A stretch of 64,000 nt of DNA from CAUTUX01 sp963542015 (GTDB lineage Bacteria; Bacillota; Clostridia; Christensenellales; CAG-917). This document shows, one piece after another, positions 9,610 to 18,936 of the stretch (within the stretch, counting starts at the first letter, position 1; each line of letters begins with the position of its first letter). The notes beneath the pieces were generated by a model. It made no database searches, had not been told where the DNA came from, and saw only the letters and a list, made by a program, of their open reading frames with translations. A program made the position numbers and the translations under genes. The stretch lies in NCBI GenBank assembly GCA_963542015.1, contig CAUTUX010000006.1:1-64000 (forward strand), written 5' to 3'.

Positions 9610-12141
9610 TTAAGCGAGGTCTTTAAGTTTAGGATATCCAGTATCAGGTCCAGGAGTACCATAGAATTTAGGAATATCCCAAATACTCTTATCACGAGTT
9701 AATGGATTATTGTTTAGTTCCTTGCCAGGTTCATTATTCTGGAAGTAAAGGTTATCATTTGTCTTTTTAGCATTTGAACTAAATAGGTTATGATCATTTA
9801 CTTTAACATCTTTGAGGTTTGCACCTTTTGAATCTTTTGCAAAATAGTCTTCACCGTTAACTTTAATAAATCCGAATTTATTATCTCCAGTTCCTGCAGT
9901 ACAAATTAGAGCGATATTGCTTGCCAGAGATGTGTCATCTTTGAAGTCTTCATACCAGTCAAGTCCAAGCTCTAGACGGCTCGTATCGTATTCTGCACCC
10001 TTCTTAGATTCGATCTCAGTTTTCAAATCAATTAAAAATTTGCGGTATCCAGCACGACCATATTTCAACATATTATCATTATCATTTATGCTATCACGCC
10101 TTGCAGCAAAATATGAGAAACGAAGTTTTGTTACATTTTCAGCTAGCTTGATATTTACATTCCCGTGTAAAAATACGGAAGAAACAGTTGCATCTTTATC
10201 TGTGAATTTTTTATATGTAGAGTAGTTTACAGCACCAAAATAGATTTCGTTTTTAGAATTAATATTTGTTACTGTTAATTTTAAATCAACACCAAGAACA
10301 ATGTTGCGGTTTTCACCAATAAAACCACCCATTTTGAATCCGTCCGAATTGTCAACTCGCACAGTCGTATCTGAAGATACAGTTTTGATTTCTCCAGAAT
10401 TTATTCCAACACCGCCACCAATATAGGTATTGTCAGAACCTAAATTAGCGGTAGGGCTGTTAACAACCAATTCAAATTTATTTTTAACCTTTTCGATTTG
10501 TCCTTCATTTTCACCAGCGATACCACCAATGATGCTCTCATTTACATTGTCAAGGTTCTTTATTTTAATGTCTGTAGAATCACCAGTAATTGCTGACCCA
10601 TGATTTTTAGCAACAATACCACCAAACACAACTGATTTAGCAGTCAATCCAACAGTTGCGGTGACTGAGCAATCACTTATGGAAGTAGTAGTGTTTGAGC
10701 TTTTTAATGACAGATAAGCAATACCGCCAAATGCAACTGCGTTGTTACTTGTTAAACTCAAGTCATCAAATTTAACAGTACAGTTGATTATCTTGCCATT
10801 ATTTACATGTGCTATTCCAGATACATAATTTTTATCAGCATCATTTGTGTCGAACTTTGGATTTACAACATTAAGTTTATTTATTTCACCTTCGTTATAA
10901 CCAAACAAGCTGAAAGCCTTAGAGTTGCCGTCGCCATTAAATCCTTTTATTTTGGCACCTGCAGCAAAATCAATCTTTTTATCATTTCCATCAAATCTAC
11001 CCTTGAATGGGAAACTTGCATCTGAGAATAAGGCTTCTATTTCTCCAGTAAATGTTATATCGTTAGTTAACTTAATAATTGATTCTTGAAGTTGTTTCTT
11101 TTTTGCGTCATCATTACTATTTTTTACAGTTTCAATTTTTCCAACTAATTTATTGTATTCGTCTTCGCTACCTATTGTTTCGACACTTGAGTATTTTGCA
11201 TATAAAGTTACATTTTCTTTTAGAGGATCTCCTTCAACATTTCCATCTTTAAAGTTGTATGTGATTTCAGTATATTTCTTTTCCTTGTTGCTGTTTGTAT
11301 ATTCTTTTTCATAGTACCAGTGGTGAACAACTTTATCATCAGGTAAATTGAACATGTCATCGGTGCGAGTAACGGCGTCATATTCTTTTATTGTTTTTTT
11401 AGCAATTATTGTATTTCCAGTTTCTTTATCTTTAAATTCAACAGTTATGTCAGCAGCTTCTGTTCTCCATTTAGCGTGAAGTTTGTTTTCTTTTACATTT
11501 AAATATTTCCATTCACCTAGCAAAGAAACGACATTTGCACCCTTTTTTGCCAAATCACTTACTTGAATTTCTTTGTCGTTTTCATCTTTGATATACCAGT
11601 ATAAGAATTTATCACAGATATTTGTGAATTCCGTTTCCTTACCAGACTTCACTTTAGGAACACTAATTTTAGTATCTTTGCTCCCATAATATATTGTTTG
11701 TTCTTTATCAATATCTACAAAATCTTTGCCCTTGCCGACATCTAAAGTAAGTTTATACTTTTGAGATTCAAACTTTGGAGATACCGTCATATTCTCCTTG
11801 ACTTCATCTCCTTCTTTTAAGAGAGTTAAAGTGCTTTTTCCTGTTATTCTCCAACCTTTGAAGTCGTAGCCAGTTTTGCTTTTTTGAGGAAGATAAACAA
11901 GGTTGCTTTTATCATCTTTATTAACATCTTTGTTTTTCTCGTCAAAAGTAAATTTTGCACCTGATTTACGCTTTATTTTTAAATCTGATGTTCCATCTTC
12001 ATACTTGATGGTTATCTCATAAATATTTGCTTCGCTATCTTTTCCAGGTGTTTTTTTCTTATTCTTTGTACATCCCGTTAGGGCTACAACTAGTAAAGAA
12101 ACGATTAACAATATGAGTAATTTAGATAATTTTTTAGTCAT
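9610..12141 (-). CDS. Large surface lipoprotein with InlB-type and GLUG-type repeats
   Basis: 843 residues. The signal peptide ends in the lipobox LTGC with Cys24 as the lipidation site, followed by a lysine-rich linker, so it should be anchored to the outer face of the membrane. Residues about 40-320 hold several Listeria-Bacteroides (InlB B-repeat-like) modules: beta strands ending in KGWRI, LYWYI, LHAKW, LYAKY. The middle and C-terminal parts resemble the GLUG motif region of large surface proteins (NNGKIINCTV, GGIAGENEGQIEKV, GGVGINSGEIKTV). Role unknown; adhesion or polymer binding is the usual guess. AGGAG precedes the ATG. Confidence 0.82.
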   Translation of the reverse strand: MTKKLSKLLILLIVSLLVVALTGCTKNKKKTPGKDSEANIYEITIKYEDGTSDLKIKRKSGAKFTFDEKNKDVNKDDKSNLVYLPQKSKTGYDFKGWRITGKSTLTLLKEGDEVKENMTVSPKFESQKYKLTLDVGKGKDFVDIDKEQTIYYGSKDTKISVPKVKSGKETEFTNICDKFLYWYIKDENDKEIQVSDLAKKGANVVSLLGEWKYLNVKENKLHAKWRTEAADITVEFKDKETGNTIIAKKTIKEYDAVTRTDDMFNLPDDKVVHHWYYEKEYTNSNKEKKYTEITYNFKDGNVEGDPLKENVTLYAKYSSVETIGSEDEYNKLVGKIETVKNSNDDAKKKQLQESIIKLTNDITFTGEIEALFSDASFPFKGRFDGNDKKIDFAAGAKIKGFNGDGNSKAFSLFGYNEGEINKLNVVNPKFDTNDADKNYVSGIAHVNNGKIINCTVKFDDLSLTSNNAVAFGGIAYLSLKSSNTTTSISDCSVTATVGLTAKSVVFGGIVAKNHGSAITGDSTDIKIKNLDNVNESIIGGIAGENEGQIEKVKNKFELVVNSPTANLGSDNTYIGGGVGINSGEIKTVSSDTTVRVDNSDGFKMGGFIGENRNIVLGVDLKLTVTNINSKNEIYFGAVNYSTYKKFTDKDATVSSVFLHGNVNIKLAENVTKLRFSYFAARRDSINDNDNMLKYGRAGYRKFLIDLKTEIESKKGAEYDTSRLELGLDWYEDFKDDTSLASNIALICTAGTGDNKFGFIKVNGEDYFAKDSKGANLKDVKVNDHNLFSSNAKKTNDNLYFQNNEPGKELNNNPLTRDKSIWDIPKFYGTPGPDTGYPKLKDLA

Positions 12142-12216
12142 TCAAAACTCCTATGCACTGAACATATATGAATATAATATATATAATATATTTACCAATT
12201 GCCAAATAAATTTAAT

Positions 12217-13539
12217 TTAAATCTGTATTTTGAATATTAAGTTCATAATATAGAGCCCTGCAAGGGCGGCGAGAAGCGTTGGAATAGTTACAATAGTACC
12301 CACTTTAATAAATTCTCCAAAAGAAAGTTTAAAATGTTTGTGCCTTATTGTGCTACGCCACATAGTTGCGTTCATTGCTGAAACTGGGGTAAGGAGTGAC
12401 CCGATATTTGAGCCTATAATTGTTGCAAAAATTGCAAGTACTAAGAAAGATGAATTTAAGTTTTTAATCATGTTAGTAAAAAGAAGACTCATTGCAATAT
12501 TGTTCAATAAGTTAGAAAAAATAACCGATAAGAAACCAGAAGTAAGCACAGTATTTTTATTATTAAATATTGCAGAAAAATCACGAGTGATACCTGCAGT
12601 TTCCAATCCCAGAACAATTAGAAACATTGAGAGTAAGAATGGAATAAGGTGCCATGGCATTCTTCTTAGGGTTTTCCGTATTTTCTTTAAAGACTGTTTT
12701 TTTGCTAAGAAACAAATTGTTCCAGAGACAAATACAAACAAGAACGATGTTAATGAAACAATCCACATTGGGAATTTTGTAAACTGTGAAATGATTAATA
12801 AAAAAGTACATACCGATATCCCGATTACTCCAATTGCAAGAGCAGGAAGATTTAGAATCCTTACATTCATTGGTGCAAACGATAGAGGTTGTTTCAAACG
12901 CTTTTTAAAAATCAAATACAAGATGGATAGTGACATTGCAGAGGCAAAAACTGTTGGCACTGTCATCATTCCTAGGTAATCAATGAAATTTATGCCAAAA
13001 GTAGTAGCAATGTAGTTGTTCGTGATGTTCCCAATAAGAGAAAACATGCTCCAGGTATTTGCAGAAACGAACTCAACAAATAGAAAAGGTTTAGGGTCAA
13101 TTTCAGCGTTCTTTGCGAAGTAGCAGATAAATGGAGTGAAGGTTAAAATGACTGTGGCGTTGTTTGTAAGAACTGTAAGAAAGGCAACAATAAAATATAA
13201 AATAAAAAACATTTGAACTTGAGTGAGTCCATTTTTTCTAAGAGCTTTTACAGCAATTAACCTAAAAAAACCAGTTTGATCTAGAAATATTGACATACCT
13301 GATAATGAAATGAATATTACAAGTATAAACAGCGGATTCATGCTTGAATCTGTCAATCTGTTATGAAACATATTGAAAGGTACTGCCTTAGTTAAAAGAA
13401 GAGTTACACCAGAAAAAAAGGGAACCAACCAATACAAGTGCAGTTTAAATTTTTTTATGTGCACATTTAAGTTAAATATCATGCAAATGATTGTACTTAT
13501 GCAAGATACAACAAGAGCAGATATAGCTAAACTCTTCAT
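12217..13539 (-). CDS. ArsB/SLC13 (ion transporter superfamily) permease
   Basis: 440 residues with about 11-12 hydrophobic segments. The pattern of NNATVILTFTPFI in the first half and SNLLNNIAMSLLFTNMI with GSNIGSLLTPVSAMNATMW in the second half is the internal two-fold repeat of ArsB, NhaD and SLC13-type permeases. The substrate (arsenite, dicarboxylate or Na+) cannot be decided; no arsR or arsA is nearby. No Shine-Dalgarno precedes the ATG. A TACAAT box ends only 8 bases upstream, so a leaderless or near-leaderless mRNA is possible. Confidence 0.78.
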   Translation of the reverse strand: MKSLAISALVVSCISTIICMIFNLNVHIKKFKLHLYWLVPFFSGVTLLLTKAVPFNMFHNRLTDSSMNPLFILVIFISLSGMSIFLDQTGFFRLIAVKALRKNGLTQVQMFFILYFIVAFLTVLTNNATVILTFTPFICYFAKNAEIDPKPFLFVEFVSANTWSMFSLIGNITNNYIATTFGINFIDYLGMMTVPTVFASAMSLSILYLIFKKRLKQPLSFAPMNVRILNLPALAIGVIGISVCTFLLIISQFTKFPMWIVSLTSFLFVFVSGTICFLAKKQSLKKIRKTLRRMPWHLIPFLLSMFLIVLGLETAGITRDFSAIFNNKNTVLTSGFLSVIFSNLLNNIAMSLLFTNMIKNLNSSFLVLAIFATIIGSNIGSLLTPVSAMNATMWRSTIRHKHFKLSFGEFIKVGTIVTIPTLLAALAGLYIMNLIFKIQI

Positions 13540-13547
13540 AATATTTA

Positions 13548-13553
13548 ATTGTA
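13548..13553 (-). promoter_or_regulatory. Possible -10 box immediately upstream of the permease gene
   Basis: TACAAT on the minus strand, 8 bases before the start codon, with no good -35 box and no TGn extension. It is the weakest member of the group of very short-leader promoters in this window. Confidence 0.35.
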
Positions 13554-13729
13554 CCCTAAAAAAAGGTTGAATTCCATATCAAAATATATATAAATCGACA
13601 AATTAGTCCGATTAGAAACGCTAAAAATAACATATAGTGAAAAGATGTTTCTCATAAAGAAGTGGCGTTTAATGACATCGAAAAAAGTAGACTTAATGCC
13701 ACCAGGCCCTTTTAAAAAACAGTATTTAA

Positions 13730-13758
13730 TTGCAAAATTAAGTTTGGTGTGTTAAGCT
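13730..13758 (+). promoter_or_regulatory. Promoter of tRNA-Ser
   Basis: TTGCAA (13730-13735), a 17-base spacer, and TAAGCT (13753-13758), ending 14 bases before the tRNA. Confidence 0.6.
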
Positions 13759-13772
13759 AAAACCACTTTTAT

Positions 13773-13863
13773 GGAGATTTACCCAAGTGGTCGAAGGGGC
13801 TCCCCTGCTAAGGGAGTAGTACGGTAACACGTAGCTAGGGTTCAAATCCCTAAATCTCCGCCA
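13773..13863 (+). tRNA. tRNA-Ser (GCT)
   Basis: 91 bases with the long variable arm of a class II tRNA. The acceptor stem GGAGATT pairs with AATCTCC, the anticodon stem-loop is CTCCC-CTGCTAA-GGGAG giving anticodon GCT, and the variable-arm hairpin and T arm AGGGTTCAAATCCCT are clear. CCA is encoded. Confidence 0.96.
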
Positions 13864-14222
13864 AACAAAAAAAAATTAAAAGCTAGTTTACTGAAAAATT
13901 CAATCAACAAATTCCGTATTAATTTACAAAGATGTATATTTTTCTTTCTTGTTATTCTAAGCATTTCCATCAAGTGAATTTGTAAAAATCGACAACACAA
14001 ATCATAGTTTTTTAGAAAAAAATAGCATCAGCAAGTGATAAATTTTACGATAATTCAAATTTAAGATATGTATTTTTTTGCACCGTTATTTATCAAAACA
14101 TATATATATTAACTATATGTTATCTAACTTATATATATTTAGGGCAATTTTTGAGGTCTCAGATAAGGCTTTTTTTATTATATGATATAATTAATTTTGT
14201 AGTTTTATGCATGGGAGGAAGA
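13864..14222. other. AT-rich intergenic leader region of the ABC-FtsX gene
   Basis: 359 bases without a supportable gene. It holds an 8-bp inverted repeat AACATATA / TATATGTT (14097-14104 and 14114-14121, 9-base spacer) and an extended -10 box TGA-TATAAT (14183-14191) about 31 bases before the start codon. The repeat may be an operator for the transporter gene; there is no regulator gene next to it. Confidence 0.5.
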
Positions 14223-17200
14223 ATGCTGCAACTTAAGAAAATTGAAAAAGAATACAACATAAATAAAAAAGAATCTATAAAAGTACTACATGACATAGAT
14301 ATAGAATTTAGAGAAAAAGAATTTGTATCCATACTTGGACCGAGTGGATGTGGCAAGACCACATTGTTGAATATAATAGGTGGATTGGATAAAGCCACTG
14401 CTGGCGACATAATCATTGAAGGCAAGAAAATTAAAGATTTTGACGCATTAGAACTTGATACATATAGAAGCAAAAGTATAGGTTTTATATTTCAGTCATA
14501 CAACTTAATCCCAACAATGAATATATTGCAAAACGTTGAGTTAGCATTAACAATTGCAGGTGTTGCAAAAAGTGAGAGAAAGAAAAGAGCCCAAGAAGCA
14601 TTGGAACTTGTTGGATTAAAAAATCATTTAAGAAAAAAACCAACTCAAATGTCAGGTGGACAGATGCAGAGAGTGGCAATAGCAAGAGCTCTTGTTAATG
14701 AACCTAACATCATACTTGCAGATGAACCAACGGGAGCACTTGATTCGGAGTCTGGCATACAGGTAATGGATATTTTAAAGAAGATATCAGAAAAGAAACT
14801 TGTATTGATGGTAACCCATAATCCAGAACTTGCAGAAAAGTATAGTGACAGAATAATCAATTTAAAAGATGGTGCGATCGTATCAGATACAAAGCCATAT
14901 GATTCACAAAAGGATGGCAAGCAATTTGTTGATATTTCATATAGTGCACTCACACTTATGCGTGGAGACTTAAAACACGGGTTGTATAAAGCAAGAAAAA
15001 AGATAATGAAAAAGCACGGAATAAGTGAATATCTTTTTTCAGACATCCAACAGCTTAGAGAGAATGAAATTCCTGAAAGATGTGTAGGCAAAGAACATTC
15101 AATAGAGAAGTTGAAAGAAAAAGCAGAAAAAAACAAAAGTGCTATTGATAAAATAATAGAGATTGAAAAAATTATTACTAAAGCGAATACAGTTTCACTA
15201 AGTGAAGTAAATGAAATTAAGTACGACTACATCTTGAAAGATAAAGTTAAAGAGAGACTAGGATTTAAACAGAACACGGACATTAATACAATAAGAGAAA
15301 ATGTAGAAAAACTTCTTAAAAAAATAAGAAGAAAGATGTGTAGCGATAATTTCATGAGAGAAGATGTCGTCAACGATATGCTTAAATTGCGAAATTTATC
15401 AAAGGACAGAAAAATCGACCAAGGTAGTGAACTTGCTAATAAAGCAAGAACAAACAGAGAACTTCTGGATTCAATTACTCAGTTAGATGAGGTAATAAGG
15501 CTCGTACCGAACGCAAGTGAAAAAGATCTAAAGAGAATAGTTGGGCAATATGGCACACAAGGATATCAATTCCAGACAGCGGTGGGACGTTGGGTACAAA
15601 AACAAGTTTCGTCAGATCATTCATCTATGGATAGACGGACAACATTTAAATTATCCGCAAACAGCCTTAAGGAAAAGAAGAATAGAACTATCACGACGAC
15701 ATTTGCTGGTAGTATAGGAATAGTTGGAGTTATTCTCGTTTTGGGAATATCGTTTGGAATTAAGTCGTATATAAGAAAGACAGAAGAAGCATCGTTGGCA
15801 AAATATCCTATAGAAATTCAAAGAGAGGGTGTTGATGTTAATAGGATGTTAGAACTTGTAAAGAAAGCTGCGGAAGCAGATAAGACGAAGAAATGGCCTA
15901 AGACAAAGAGGGTACAGATAAACAAACTTGTAAGTTCAATATTAGGTGATTCTTTAACAAAGATGTCTGCAAATTCCAATGACCTTGCATTTGCCAAGAA
16001 AGAACTTGAAAAACATTTTAGAGAGAATAGCAAAGATGGATTTGTAAAAAGTGAATATGGAACAAACTTTTCTGTATTTGGTGAGAATAAAGAAGGTAAA
16101 TTAACGAAGGTACACCCATATACCGATGTAATGGAGAGTTATCTTGATAAACTGCATTTGCCAGATGATATAAAAGCTAGGGCTAAAGCTAATTCTCAGC
16201 AAATGGTTGAAGGATGGACAGAAAGTCCAAGTACCGAGCTACTAAAGACACAATATGAAAAAATAGCGGGCGAATGGTTTAGTGATAATCCAGAAACTGG
16301 TTATAGAGAAGTAATGCTGAGAACTGATGAACGGAATAGAATACCCGATTATGTTTTATGTCAACTTGGATTGTTAGATGGAACTGATTTGCTTAATAAA
16401 GATTCAATAATGAAAGAGTTACCAAGCAACATAATTGGGCGTGAATACAACCTTGTTCCAAGATATAACTATTTTGAAAAAGATTCTTCAGGAACATTTA
16501 ACGAATTGGAGGAAAAATATTTTGACAAACAGGATGACTCTGACACGATCGAGAAAATTAATCAGAGGATAAAAAATAAAACTCTTAGAGACAAAAATGG
16601 TAACGAAATAAAATTAAAAATAGTTGGAATTATAAGACCAAAGAAAAATACTGAGGCAACACTTTTATCGGGCAATGTAATATATTCGAGTAAATTAAAT
16701 GAATACATTATTAGAAGAGGACTTGATACGGAAGTCGTAAAGGCACAGGCAAATGCATTGGCAGATTTTTCAAGTCCTAACTTTACTCTTAAAGTAAACT
16801 TTACAGATAGAACATTAGAAAGGATGGGGTTTGATCCAAAACTCATCAAAGAAGGAAAATTTAGAGAAGGTGCAACAATACCAAACGAAGCCAAGAAGGA
16901 TACAACATATGAGAAAGTTATGCGAGAATTGGGCATTGCCGATTTGAATAATCCTAAGTCACTTAAATTGTATTTTTCATCATATGATGCAAAGGAGCGA
17001 GGGAAAAAGAAAATAGCTGAAATAAGACAAATGAATCTGCGAGAGCATATTCGAAATCCTATAACAAAATTTATCGACAAACTAGGAGATGAAAATCCAG
17101 AGAAGAAAGCAGAAATAGTATACATAGATTTCTTGGAAGTAATAATGGGCTATGTACGACAAATGGCTAAAATTATAATTTATACACTTGTAAGTTTTTC

Positions 17201-17576
17201 ATCTATTTCGTTAATAGTGTCAACAATAATGATTTCAATAATTGTTTACACATCTGTGTTAGAACGAAAAAAAGAGATAGGTGTTCTGCGAAGCTTGGGA
17301 GCGAGAAAGAAAGATGTATCAAGACTATTTACAGCAGAATCATTTATGCTTGGTGCGATATCTGGAGCAATGGGAGTATTATTCTCTTTAATTATAGGTG
17401 GCATAGCAAATCTAGTTTTGAAGTATGTATATGAACAGCCGAGACTTGTAGGTATTACCTGGTATCACTGTCTTATAATGTTTGGGTTAAGTATTTTGCT
17501 TAGTGTAATTGCAGGATTTATACCAGCACAGCTGGCGGCGAAACAGGATCCAGCAGTAACGCTACGAACTCAGTAA
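14223..17576 (+). CDS. ABC transporter, ATPase fused to FtsX/MacB-type permease
   Basis: 1117 residues in one chain. The N-terminal 230 residues are a MacB/LolD-type ATPase with Walker A GPSGCGKTT (39-47), signature MSGGQMQRVAIARAL (about 143) and Walker B ILADEPTGALD. A long charged region follows (about 260-480). The first membrane segment is at about 492-512, then an extracytoplasmic domain of roughly 460 residues, and three C-terminal membrane segments (about 980-1117) with the FtsX signature ERKKEIGVLRSLGARKKDV. Such proteins drive peptide or antibiotic export or mechanotransmission. The ATG follows GGGAGGAAG; the frame is open upstream to 14151 but that part is untranslated. The gene ends in a terminator embedded in dinB. 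Confidence 0.88.
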   Translation: MLQLKKIEKEYNINKKESIKVLHDIDIEFREKEFVSILGPSGCGKTTLLNIIGGLDKATAGDIIIEGKKIKDFDALELDTYRSKSIGFIFQSYNLIPTMNILQNVELALTIAGVAKSERKKRAQEALELVGLKNHLRKKPTQMSGGQMQRVAIARALVNEPNIILADEPTGALDSESGIQVMDILKKISEKKLVLMVTHNPELAEKYSDRIINLKDGAIVSDTKPYDSQKDGKQFVDISYSALTLMRGDLKHGLYKARKKIMKKHGISEYLFSDIQQLRENEIPERCVGKEHSIEKLKEKAEKNKSAIDKIIEIEKIITKANTVSLSEVNEIKYDYILKDKVKERLGFKQNTDINTIRENVEKLLKKIRRKMCSDNFMREDVVNDMLKLRNLSKDRKIDQGSELANKARTNRELLDSITQLDEVIRLVPNASEKDLKRIVGQYGTQGYQFQTAVGRWVQKQVSSDHSSMDRRTTFKLSANSLKEKKNRTITTTFAGSIGIVGVILVLGISFGIKSYIRKTEEASLAKYPIEIQREGVDVNRMLELVKKAAEADKTKKWPKTKRVQINKLVSSILGDSLTKMSANSNDLAFAKKELEKHFRENSKDGFVKSEYGTNFSVFGENKEGKLTKVHPYTDVMESYLDKLHLPDDIKARAKANSQQMVEGWTESPSTELLKTQYEKIAGEWFSDNPETGYREVMLRTDERNRIPDYVLCQLGLLDGTDLLNKDSIMKELPSNIIGREYNLVPRYNYFEKDSSGTFNELEEKYFDKQDDSDTIEKINQRIKNKTLRDKNGNEIKLKIVGIIRPKKNTEATLLSGNVIYSSKLNEYIIRRGLDTEVVKAQANALADFSSPNFTLKVNFTDRTLERMGFDPKLIKEGKFREGATIPNEAKKDTTYEKVMRELGIADLNNPKSLKLYFSSYDAKERGKKKIAEIRQMNLREHIRNPITKFIDKLGDENPEKKAEIVYIDFLEVIMGYVRQMAKIIIYTLVSFSSISLIVSTIMISIIVYTSVLERKKEIGVLRSLGARKKDVSRLFTAESFMLGAISGAMGVLFSLIIGGIANLVLKYVYEQPRLVGITWYHCLIMFGLSILLSVIAGFIPAQLAAKQDPAVTLRTQ

Positions 17577-17591
17577 ATAAGACTGGAAAAA

Positions 17592-18806
17592 TTATCCAAA
17601 AGGTTTGAAATCGCTTTCACTGTTGCTTAACAGTTCGGAAGCGATTTTATTTTTTACCACACCTCTCGTAATGGATGTGAAACCGTATTTCTTTCGGACA
17701 GAGTCAATGGACTGTTCAAACTTGTCTTGTTTTGTATTGAAAAGGGTCAGTTGAGAAATGTCGTTTGAAATAAATTTTGATACTCCTATTGATATACTTC
17801 TTAATGGTTGTGAAAAATCATAAAAAGATTTAATTAAGTCAATTGCATTTTCAGCGATATCGTTTGTTGAATAAATTGGGAATACACTGCTGCTTTGTTT
17901 TTGCACAAAAGAAAGATTAGATCTTCGCAGAGAAACTGAAATTTGGTTAGCATGTACATTATACTCTCTAAGTCTCACAGCGATATTTTCACTTAAACCA
18001 TAGATGATGGGTAGACACTCTTCAATATTAAACATATCTTTTGCGGTTGTAATACCGTTGGATAAACTTTTAGGGAATGATTTATCAAGATAGTGTCTTA
18101 CAGTATCATCTGATAATCCTCGTGCCATATTGGTAAGGTCTTTTCCTATAGAGCCAAAGACTTGTTTCATCAGAGAGTCGTCGGCATAATATAAATCACC
18201 AATGGTAAAGATATTTAGATTATTAAGTTTGCGATATATTTTACTCCCGATATATATCAAAAAGTTTGCTGGCAATTTTTTGATTTTATTAAAATATTCA
18301 TCGGGCAAAAGAGAAGTGATGGCATCAGGCTTTTTTAAATCGCTACCCAATTTAGCAAGAGCTTTTGTAAAGGATATTCCAACGGAAATCGTTAAGCCAG
18401 TTTCAGCCTTAACGGTATCTTTTATGTTTGTTGCAATATCAAAAGGTAGACCAAGAATTTTTTCAGAATTTGTTAAATCAAGGAAGCATTCATCAATGCC
18501 AAACCTTTCCACCCTATCTGTGTATCTTGTGTAAATATTAAATACTGTTTTTGAATATTTTGCATAGTCATCGTACTGAGGCTTTAAGATTATTAAATCC
18601 TTACATTTCTTTTTTGCCGAATGAAGGGGCTCGCCCGTTTGTACATTATACTTTTTAGCTATTTCATTTTTTGCCAAAATTACGCCATGCCGTAATTCTT
18701 CGTCACCCCCTACAGCTACTGGCATATCTCTATATTCGGGATGTGAAAGTAAATTTACGGATGCGAAAAAGTTGTTTAGATCGCAATGTAGAATTAGCTT
18801 CTTCAT
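17592..18806 (-). CDS. dinB: DNA polymerase IV (Y-family translesion polymerase)
   Basis: 404 residues. The palm and fingers region begins HCDLNNFFASVN with the first catalytic aspartate; the second acidic pair is in FGIDECFLDL. A helix-hairpin-helix region (LYIGSKIYRKLNNLNIFTIGDL) and a little-finger domain follow. It copies damaged DNA with low fidelity. The start MKKLILHCDLN fits the family, and there is no Shine-Dalgarno; an extended -10 box ends 6 bases upstream, predicting a leaderless mRNA. The coding end carries the terminator of the convergent transporter gene. Confidence 0.92.
   Translation of the reverse strand: MKKLILHCDLNNFFASVNLLSHPEYRDMPVAVGGDEELRHGVILAKNEIAKKYNVQTGEPLHSAKKKCKDLIILKPQYDDYAKYSKTVFNIYTRYTDRVERFGIDECFLDLTNSEKILGLPFDIATNIKDTVKAETGLTISVGISFTKALAKLGSDLKKPDAITSLLPDEYFNKIKKLPANFLIYIGSKIYRKLNNLNIFTIGDLYYADDSLMKQVFGSIGKDLTNMARGLSDDTVRHYLDKSFPKSLSNGITTAKDMFNIEECLPIIYGLSENIAVRLREYNVHANQISVSLRRSNLSFVQKQSSSVFPIYSTNDIAENAIDLIKSFYDFSQPLRSISIGVSKFISNDISQLTLFNTKQDKFEQSIDSVRKKYGFTSITRGVVKNKIASELLSNSESDFKPFG
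17608..17655 (+). terminator. Terminator of the ABC-FtsX gene, lying inside the dinB coding end
   Basis: Outer stem AAATCGCTT / AAGCGATTT and inner stem ACTGT / ACAGT, followed by TTTTATTTTTT on the plus strand. The whole structure lies within the last codons of the convergent dinB gene. Confidence 0.75.
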
Positions 18807-18812
18807 GAATAC

Positions 18813-18821
18813 AGTTTAACA
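18813..18821 (-). promoter_or_regulatory. Extended -10 promoter of dinB, predicted leaderless
   Basis: On the minus strand the sequence reads TGT-TAAACT followed by only 6 bases (GTATTC) and the ATG. No -35 box of quality and no ribosome site are present. No LexA-like operator is obvious. Confidence 0.55.
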
Positions 18822-18898
18822 CAAGAGCAATAAAACAAAGCAAAGGGGATTGGGCTGTTGCGAATGAAGCTATGTCTATAAACAAAAAAAGGCAGATA

Positions 18899-18907
18899 TG
18901 ATATAAT
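18899..18907 (+). promoter_or_regulatory. Extended -10 promoter of galU
   Basis: TGA-TATAAT, 29 bases before the galU ATG, with a normal leader carrying CGAGG. It contrasts with the leaderless-type promoters elsewhere in the window. Confidence 0.65.
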
Positions 18908-18936
18908 CAAAAAAGCACAGAAATAAACGAGGTTTT

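Noticed and set aside
13660..13710. Imperfect inverted repeat GTGGC...GCCAC upstream of tRNA-Ser
   Set aside because: Mismatched arms, large spacer and no T-run; no function can be argued.
16562..17125. Long open frames antisense to the ABC-FtsX gene and to other real genes
   Set aside because: They are reverse-frame shadows of AT-rich coding sequence, without ribosome sites or recognisable domains.
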